A stretch of 64,000 nucleotides of DNA, taken from assembly GCF_042656585.1 (NCBI RefSeq), contig NZ_JBHSPG010000023.1; one strand, 5' to 3'. Below are positions 59,122-64,000 of this stretch, one piece after another (the stretch's first letter is position 1; each line of letters opens with the position of its first letter). A model generated the notes under the pieces. It worked only from the letters and a program-made list of their open reading frames with translations, searched no databases and had not been told where the DNA came from. A program made the translations under genes and the position numbers. Source of the stretch: Thalassorhabdus alkalitolerans (GTDB lineage Bacteria > Bacillota > Bacilli > Bacillales > Marinococcaceae).

Positions 59122-60789
59122 ATGCGAAGCGACATGATAAAAAAAGGGATTGACCGCGCTCCTCACCGGAGCCTGCTTAGAGCTACAGGGGTAACAGAAG
59201 AGGATATGGATAAGCCGTTTATCGGTGTTTGTAATTCTTATATAGATATCATTCCAGGACATATGCACTTAAATAAATTTGCTGAAGTGGCGAAGGAAGC
59301 AATCCGTGAAGCGGGAGCTATCCCATTTGAATTCAATACCATTGGAGTGGATGATGGAATAGCAATGGGGCACATAGGGATGAGATATTCTCTACCCAGC
59401 AGAGAGATTATCTGTGATGCAGCAGAAACAGTGATTAATGCCCATTGGTTTGACGGAGTGTTCTTTATTCCTAACTGTGACAAAATCACGCCGGGAATGC
59501 TTATGGCTTCAGTAAGAACCAATGTCCCTTCCGTTTTTGTCTCTGGTGGGCCAATGGAGGCCGGAAGAACAAAAGAAGGAAAATCCCTTTCTCTTGTTTC
59601 TGTCTTTGAAGGAGTTGGAGCTGTAGGGTCAGGCAAAATGACAAGGGAAGAGCTTCTCGAAATTGAGCAGTCTGCCTGTCCTACTTGCGGTTCTTGCTCA
59701 GGAATGTTCACAGCTAACTCTATGAACTCGTTAATGGAGATGCTAGGCTTGGCACTTCCTGGAAACGGAACACTGGTAGCCACATCTGAAGAAAGGCATC
59801 AGTTGATCAAGGATGCAGCTAAGCATTTGGTAGAGTTGATTAAAAAGGATATTCGTCCAAGAGATATCGTTACAAAAGAAACGATTGATGATGCGTTTGC
59901 TCTTGATATGGCAATGGGCGGGTCAACTAATACAGTACTTCATACTCTGGCCATCGCAAATGAAGCAGAAATCGACTATGATCTCCGACGAATTAACGAG
60001 GTCGCAGAGAGAGTCCCTTATTTAAGTAAAATTAGTCCTGCTTCTGATTATTCCATGGATGATGTCCATAAAGCAGGGGGAGTATCAGCGATTATTAAAG
60101 AGCTGGCACAAATTGATGGAGCTATACATCCTGACAGGATCACAATCACAGGAAAAAGCATTTACGAAAACGTAAAAGATGCAGAAATTCTGAATGATGA
60201 CGTGATAAGGCGCAAAGGCAATGAATACAGCCCTGTGGGCGGTCTTTCCATCTTATACGGAAACCTTGCTCCTGATGGGGCAGTAATAAAGGTTGGAGCT
60301 GTTGATCCTTCTATTAAAAGGTTTGAAGGGGAAGCCATTGTTTTCGAATCCCAGGACGAAGCAATTGAAGGCATTAACAACGGGACCGTTAAAGAAGGGC
60401 ACGTAGTGGTCATTCGCTATGAAGGACCTAAAGGCGGGCCGGGAATGCCAGAAATGCTTACACCGACTTCCTCTATAAGCGGACGGGGGCTAGGAACAAA
60501 GGTTGCTTTGTTAACCGATGGACGCTTTTCAGGAGCATCGCGGGGCATATCAATTGGTCATATTTCGCCGGAAGCTGCTGAAGGAGGACCCATTGCATTT
60601 ATCGAAAGTGGGGACAAAATAACAATCGACCTTCCTAATCGAGGATTACATGTAGATCTATCAGACGAAGAACTTGCTGAGAGAATGGAAGGATGGTCGG
60701 AGCCGGAACCAAAAGTGAAAAAAGGGTATCTTGCCCGTTATTCTAAATTAGTTACTTCTGCTAACACTGGCGGAGTAATGAAGTACTAA
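59122..60789 (+). CDS. ilvD: Dihydroxy-acid dehydratase
   Basis: Third step of branched-chain synthesis. The 555-residue iron-sulfur enzyme has the cluster cysteines in VCNSYIDI, IPNCDKITPGM and CPTCGSCSGMFTANS, and the C-terminal DGRFSGASRGISIGHISPEA. ATG 59122 follows GGAGAG; GTG 59107 is an alternative. Oxygen-sensitive cluster known for the family. Followed by a T-box rather than directly by ilvB. Confidence 0.96.
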   Translation: MRSDMIKKGIDRAPHRSLLRATGVTEEDMDKPFIGVCNSYIDIIPGHMHLNKFAEVAKEAIREAGAIPFEFNTIGVDDGIAMGHIGMRYSLPSREIICDAAETVINAHWFDGVFFIPNCDKITPGMLMASVRTNVPSVFVSGGPMEAGRTKEGKSLSLVSVFEGVGAVGSGKMTREELLEIEQSACPTCGSCSGMFTANSMNSLMEMLGLALPGNGTLVATSEERHQLIKDAAKHLVELIKKDIRPRDIVTKETIDDAFALDMAMGGSTNTVLHTLAIANEAEIDYDLRRINEVAERVPYLSKISPASDYSMDDVHKAGGVSAIIKELAQIDGAIHPDRITITGKSIYENVKDAEILNDDVIRRKGNEYSPVGGLSILYGNLAPDGAVIKVGAVDPSIKRFEGEAIVFESQDEAIEGINNGTVKEGHVVVIRYEGPKGGPGMPEMLTPTSSISGRGLGTKVALLTDGRFSGASRGISIGHISPEAAEGGPIAFIESGDKITIDLPNRGLHVDLSDEELAERMEGWSEPEPKVKKGYLARYSKLVTSANTGGVMKY

Positions 60790-60795
60790 TTTCAT

Positions 60796-61107
60796 AAAAA
60801 ACACGCAGAAGAGGAAAAGTAGCTATTGAAAAAGGAACCAACAGAGAGCCGTGGATGCTGAGATACGGTGCTTCCTTCAATAGTGAACTCACCTCTGAGT
60901 GTCGGTATGAAAGGCGACAAGTAATACCGGCCGAGTAAGTGACATAAGTTCTCTTACTCGTTATCAAAAAGAGACGACGATGATTTCGTCGCCGCTGAGG
61001 CAGTGCAATATCTGTGTGCTGTGAAGAAGGGTGGTACCGTGGAAAGGAGACCTTTTCACCCCTTTAGTCGATTGTTTCGGCTTTTATAGGGGAGAGAAGG
61101 TTTTTTT
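60796..61107 (+). ncRNA. T-box leader of ilvBNC (specifier CTC, Leu)
   Basis: Stem I begins near CGCAGAAGAGGAAAAGTAGC. The specifier codon is CTC at 60898-60900, directly before ACCTCTGA, as in the thrS leader. T-box AAGGGTGGTACCG near 61027-61039. The terminator ACCTTTTCACCCCT...AGGGGAGAGAAGGT ends in T7 (61101-61107). Responds to uncharged tRNA-Leu. It lies inside the gene cluster, after ilvD, and no strong separate promoter is seen. Confidence 0.93.
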
Positions 61108-61206
61108 CATGCCTTGATAAGCGCAGTTAGAAGTGAAAAATGCAGATAAATAGTCATACTTCCTGGAGTAGAATGTCAGAAAACCACATATAAGGAGGAG
61201 GCAATC

Positions 61207-62934
61207 ATGAGTACGAAAGCAGAGGAGAAAAAAGAAATGCGAATGGAAGAAGAAAACCAAGAAATCACAGGGTCAAGTATGCTTATCCGTGCACTGGCTA
61301 AGGAAAATGTTGATGTAATTTTTGGGTATCCGGGAGGAGCAATTCTCCCAACATATGATGAAATTTACCGCACAGGCATTCGCCATATTTTGGCACGGCA
61401 TGAGCAGGGCGCCATTCATGCAGCTGAAGGTTATGCCAGAGTGTCTGGGAAGCCTGGTGTATGTGTTGTTACCTCTGGGCCCGGGGCAACGAACGTAGTA
61501 ACTGGCATCGCAGATGCAATGATTGATTCACTGCCTCTTGTTGTCATTACAGGACAGGTTGCAACTTCTGTTATCGGTACGGATGCTTTCCAAGAAGCTG
61601 ATATGATCGGTGTTACCATGCCGATTACAAAGCACAACTACCAAGTGCGCAGTATTAAGGAACTGCCTCGTGTGATTAAGGAAGCCTTTCACATTGCGAC
61701 TACGGGTAGACCTGGACCAGTCCTCATTGACTTGCCTAAGGATGTATCTGTAGATAGTGGTTTGTTTGACTATGATCAAAAGCTTGAGCTTCCAGGCTAC
61801 CAGCCGACTGTGGTGCCGAATAAGATTCAAATCAAAAAGCTGACAGATGCTGTGACGGAAGCTAAGCGACCGGTTATTTTAACAGGAGCAGGCATCCTCC
61901 ATGCCCATGCTTCTTCAGAGCTTTTCTCCTATGTTGACCAGCAGCAGATTCCAGTGGTCAGTACTCTGTTGGGATTGGGAGCCTTTCCTGGAGATCATGA
62001 ACTCTTTCTAGGAATGGCGGGTATGCACGGAATGTATGCCGCAAACATGGCTCTTCATAAATGTGACCTTTTGATTAATGTGGGAGCTCGATTTGACGAT
62101 CGTCTAACAGGCAGCCTGGCTCATTTTGCTCCAGAAGCGAAAGTGGCGCACATCGATATTGATCCCGCTGAAATCGGAAAAAATATCGATACCCAGATCC
62201 CTGTTGTTGGAGATGCGAAAAAGGCACTGGAAATGATGATTCAAGCTAATGGCAAGCCTTCTCAATGCGATGAGTGGAAGAAAGAGGTGAAATCCTGGTG
62301 TCAGGAATATCCTCTCTGGTACGAAAAAGAAGAGGGGATTATTAAGCCTCAGGAATTAATGGAATTGGTATATGAGGTTACTGAGGGAGAAGCCATTGTT
62401 ACGACTGATGTGGGCCAGCATCAAATGTGGGCTGCGCAGTATTATAAATTCAATAAGCCAAACCGTTGGGTGACTTCCGGAGGTTTAGGCACTATGGGAT
62501 TTGGCTTCCCATCAGCCATCGGCGCACAATTTGCTGAACCGGAGACTCCAGTGGTATCCGTGCTGGGGGATGCGGGCTTCCAGATGACAGCCCAGGAACT
62601 TTCTATCCTTCAGGAGCTTAACCTCCCTGTGAAGATAATCCTGGTTAACAATGCATCTCTTGGAATGGTCAGACAATGGCAGCAGCTCTTCTATGAAGAA
62701 CGCTACTCAAATTCTCTGTTTCCAATCCAGCCTGACTTTGTCAAACTAGCAGAGGCTTACAGCATTAAAGCTCAGAAGGTTGATGATCCAAGTGAGGTAA
62801 AAGAGGTGCTTCGTGAAGCAATGGCATACGATGGTCCGATGCTGTTGGACTTCCGAGTGAAGAAGGATGAAAATGTCTATCCTATGATCGCCCCAGGAAA
62901 AGGGCATCACGAAATGGAGGGGATCAAACCATGA
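61207..62934 (+). CDS. ilvB: Acetolactate synthase large subunit
   Basis: First common step of branched-chain synthesis. 575-residue ThDP/FAD enzyme with the catalytic Glu region ARHEQGAIHAAEGYARVSGKPGV, the FAD-binding middle domain, and the ThDP motif GDAGFQMTAQELSILQELNLPVKIILVNN (key GDAGF...NN). Start follows AAGGAGGAGG. Overlaps ilvN by four bases. Confidence 0.97.
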   Translation: MSTKAEEKKEMRMEEENQEITGSSMLIRALAKENVDVIFGYPGGAILPTYDEIYRTGIRHILARHEQGAIHAAEGYARVSGKPGVCVVTSGPGATNVVTGIADAMIDSLPLVVITGQVATSVIGTDAFQEADMIGVTMPITKHNYQVRSIKELPRVIKEAFHIATTGRPGPVLIDLPKDVSVDSGLFDYDQKLELPGYQPTVVPNKIQIKKLTDAVTEAKRPVILTGAGILHAHASSELFSYVDQQQIPVVSTLLGLGAFPGDHELFLGMAGMHGMYAANMALHKCDLLINVGARFDDRLTGSLAHFAPEAKVAHIDIDPAEIGKNIDTQIPVVGDAKKALEMMIQANGKPSQCDEWKKEVKSWCQEYPLWYEKEEGIIKPQELMELVYEVTEGEAIVTTDVGQHQMWAAQYYKFNKPNRWVTSGGLGTMGFGFPSAIGAQFAEPETPVVSVLGDAGFQMTAQELSILQELNLPVKIILVNNASLGMVRQWQQLFYEERYSNSLFPIQPDFVKLAEAYSIKAQKVDDPSEVKEVLREAMAYDGPMLLDFRVKKDENVYPMIAPGKGHHEMEGIKP

Positions 62935-63452
62935 AAAGAACAATCATAGCTACTGTTAACAACACATCTGGTGTGTTAAACCGAATTACCGGGCTTTTTG
63001 CCAGAAGGCATTTTAACATAGAGAGTATCACTGTAGGAATCACTGAGAATCCATCTATTTCAAGGATGACATTTGTGGTAAATGTTGATGATCACCGGTC
63101 TCTTGACCAAGTGATCAAACAGCTTAATAAGCAGGTGGACGTACTAAAAGTCCGTGACATTTCCGACGAAGCAATTGTTGCAAGAGAGCTGGCATTAATT
63201 AAGGTGGTTGCTTCTCCCCAGCACCGGGGGGAACTAGCATCCCTTGCTGCTCCATTTAGAGCTTCAATTATTGATGTTGGCAGAGAAAGTGTCACGATTC
63301 AGGTGACAGGAGACCACCAAAAGGTGGAAGCTCTTATTGATTTGTTAAAGCCTTATGGAATTAAAGAGCTAGCAAGAACTGGGATTACCGCCTTCAAACG
63401 AGGCACTAAGAAAAGTGTTTTTGAGGGTTCAAGGTATTCTATCATCAATTAA
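62931..63452 (+). CDS. ilvN: Acetolactate synthase small (regulatory) subunit
   Basis: 173-residue ACT-domain subunit giving valine feedback control. The N-terminal ACT domain reads VNNTSGVLNRITGLFARRHFNIESITVG; the C-domain includes PFRASIIDVGRESVTIQVTG. Called ilvH in B. subtilis. Coupled to ilvB by an ATGA overlap. Confidence 0.95.
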   Translation: MKRTIIATVNNTSGVLNRITGLFARRHFNIESITVGITENPSISRMTFVVNVDDHRSLDQVIKQLNKQVDVLKVRDISDEAIVARELALIKVVASPQHRGELASLAAPFRASIIDVGRESVTIQVTGDHQKVEALIDLLKPYGIKELARTGITAFKRGTKKSVFEGSRYSIIN

Positions 63453-63484
63453 CTAAATTATATAAAAAAAGGGAGAGATTTATT

Positions 63485-64000
63485 ATGGCAAAGGTATTTT
63501 ACAATGGAGATATTAACGAGGCAGTATTACAAGACAAGACAGTTGCAGTAGTAGGATATGGTTCTCAGGGCCATGCTCATTCCCAAAACCTTCGCGAAAG
63601 TGGAGTAAACGTAGTCATCGGTCTTCGTCCAGGAAAATCATGGGATAAAGCAGAAGAAGATGGGTTTGAAGTACTTACCGTGCGTGAAGCTGCAGCCAAA
63701 GCTGATGTAATTATGGTGCTTCTTCCAGACGAATATCAGCCAACCACATACAAAAATGAAATCGAGCCAGAATTAACTGAAGGTAAGTCTCTTGTATTTG
63801 CACACGGATTCAATATTCACTTTAACCAGGTTGTTCCTCCGGAAAATGTTGACGTGTTTATGGTCGCTCCAAAAGGTCCGGGGCACATTGTAAGACGTAC
63901 ATTTGAAGATGGAGCTGGCGTGCCGGCACTTATTGCTGTATACCAGGATGCAACAGGAAATGCAAAAGACTTGGCTCTTGCTTATGCAAAGCAAATCGGC
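63485..64000 (+). CDS. ilvC: Ketol-acid reductoisomerase, 5' part (runs off window)
   Basis: Second step of branched-chain synthesis. 172 codons are visible from ATG 63485 behind GGGAGAG; no stop before the window end. The N-terminal NADPH domain has VAVVGYGSQGHAHSQNLRESG and the loop GLRPGKSWDKA, followed by VFMVAPKGPGHIVRRTF. The family is about 330-340 residues, so half is missing. Confidence 0.97.
   Translation, partial: MAKVFYNGDINEAVLQDKTVAVVGYGSQGHAHSQNLRESGVNVVIGLRPGKSWDKAEEDGFEVLTVREAAAKADVIMVLLPDEYQPTTYKNEIEPELTEGKSLVFAHGFNIHFNQVVPPENVDVFMVAPKGPGHIVRRTFEDGAGVPALIAVYQDATGNAKDLALAYAKQIG

Overview
The window is a low-GC Bacillota chromosome segment from an endospore-forming member of the Bacillaceae. 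Spore genes (sspI, gerE, gerM, ytaF, ytxC), T-box leaders, an ATT-started infC and sigma-W, sigma-K and CcpN sites all point there. Gene order follows the Bacillus subtilis polA-to-ilv region closely. Differences are a mqnC/FAD-oxidoreductase/IS insertion between dnaI and ytxC, no rnhC between pheT and zapA, no lysC between uvrC and yslB, a Ktr-type potassium channel subunit next to sdhC, and ptsHI between gerE and a marR gene. A futalosine-type menaquinone gene (mqnC) suggests a lineage outside the B. subtilis group, possibly a halo- or alkalitolerant genus; the genus cannot be fixed from sequence alone.

Layout. 1-9.5 kb: DNA replication and repair (polA 3' part, mutM, ytaF, coaE), gapB, speD, nrdR, dnaB and dnaI. 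9.6-13.3 kb: accessory patch with an FAD oxidoreductase, mqnC, a palindromic repeat and a decayed IS1182-type transposase. 13.4-18.3 kb: ytxC, T-box-thrS, L20 leader-infC-rpmI-rplT. 18.4-23.6 kb: ysdA, ytxB, ysdB (sigma W), a dimeric dUTPase, ysdC, sspI, ysgA and a CBS-domain protein. 23.8-33.5 kb: T-box-pheST, zapA, cvpA, polX, mutS2, yshE and a 27-residue membrane protein missed by usual length cut-offs. 33.7-43.7 kb: fatty-acid beta-oxidation set (two acyl-CoA ligases, fadR, fadB, etfBA), trxA, uvrC, yslB. 43.8-57.3 kb: ktrB-like gene, sdhCAB, ysmA, gerE, antiterminator-controlled ptsHI, marR, racE, gerM, rph, rdgB, ysnB. 57.4-64 kb: tRNA-Arg(TCT), a second copy of the palindromic repeat, and ilvE-ilvD-[T-box Leu]-ilvB-ilvN-ilvC (cut by the window end).

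How it works together. Most genes are housekeeping. The window is rich in readable regulation: three T-box leaders whose specifier codons can be read (ACC Thr, TTC Phe, CTC Leu), a GlcT-like RAT/terminator ahead of ptsHI, a CcpN site pair ahead of gapB, cre and FadR-like sites ahead of the fatty-acid genes, and a structured leader ahead of speD that I cannot assign to a known class. No CRISPR array, phage or defence island was seen. The most novel-looking items are the speD leader, the 27-residue protein, the two-copy repeat, the different operators on the paired acyl-CoA ligases, and a GntR-like palindrome over the ilv promoter.
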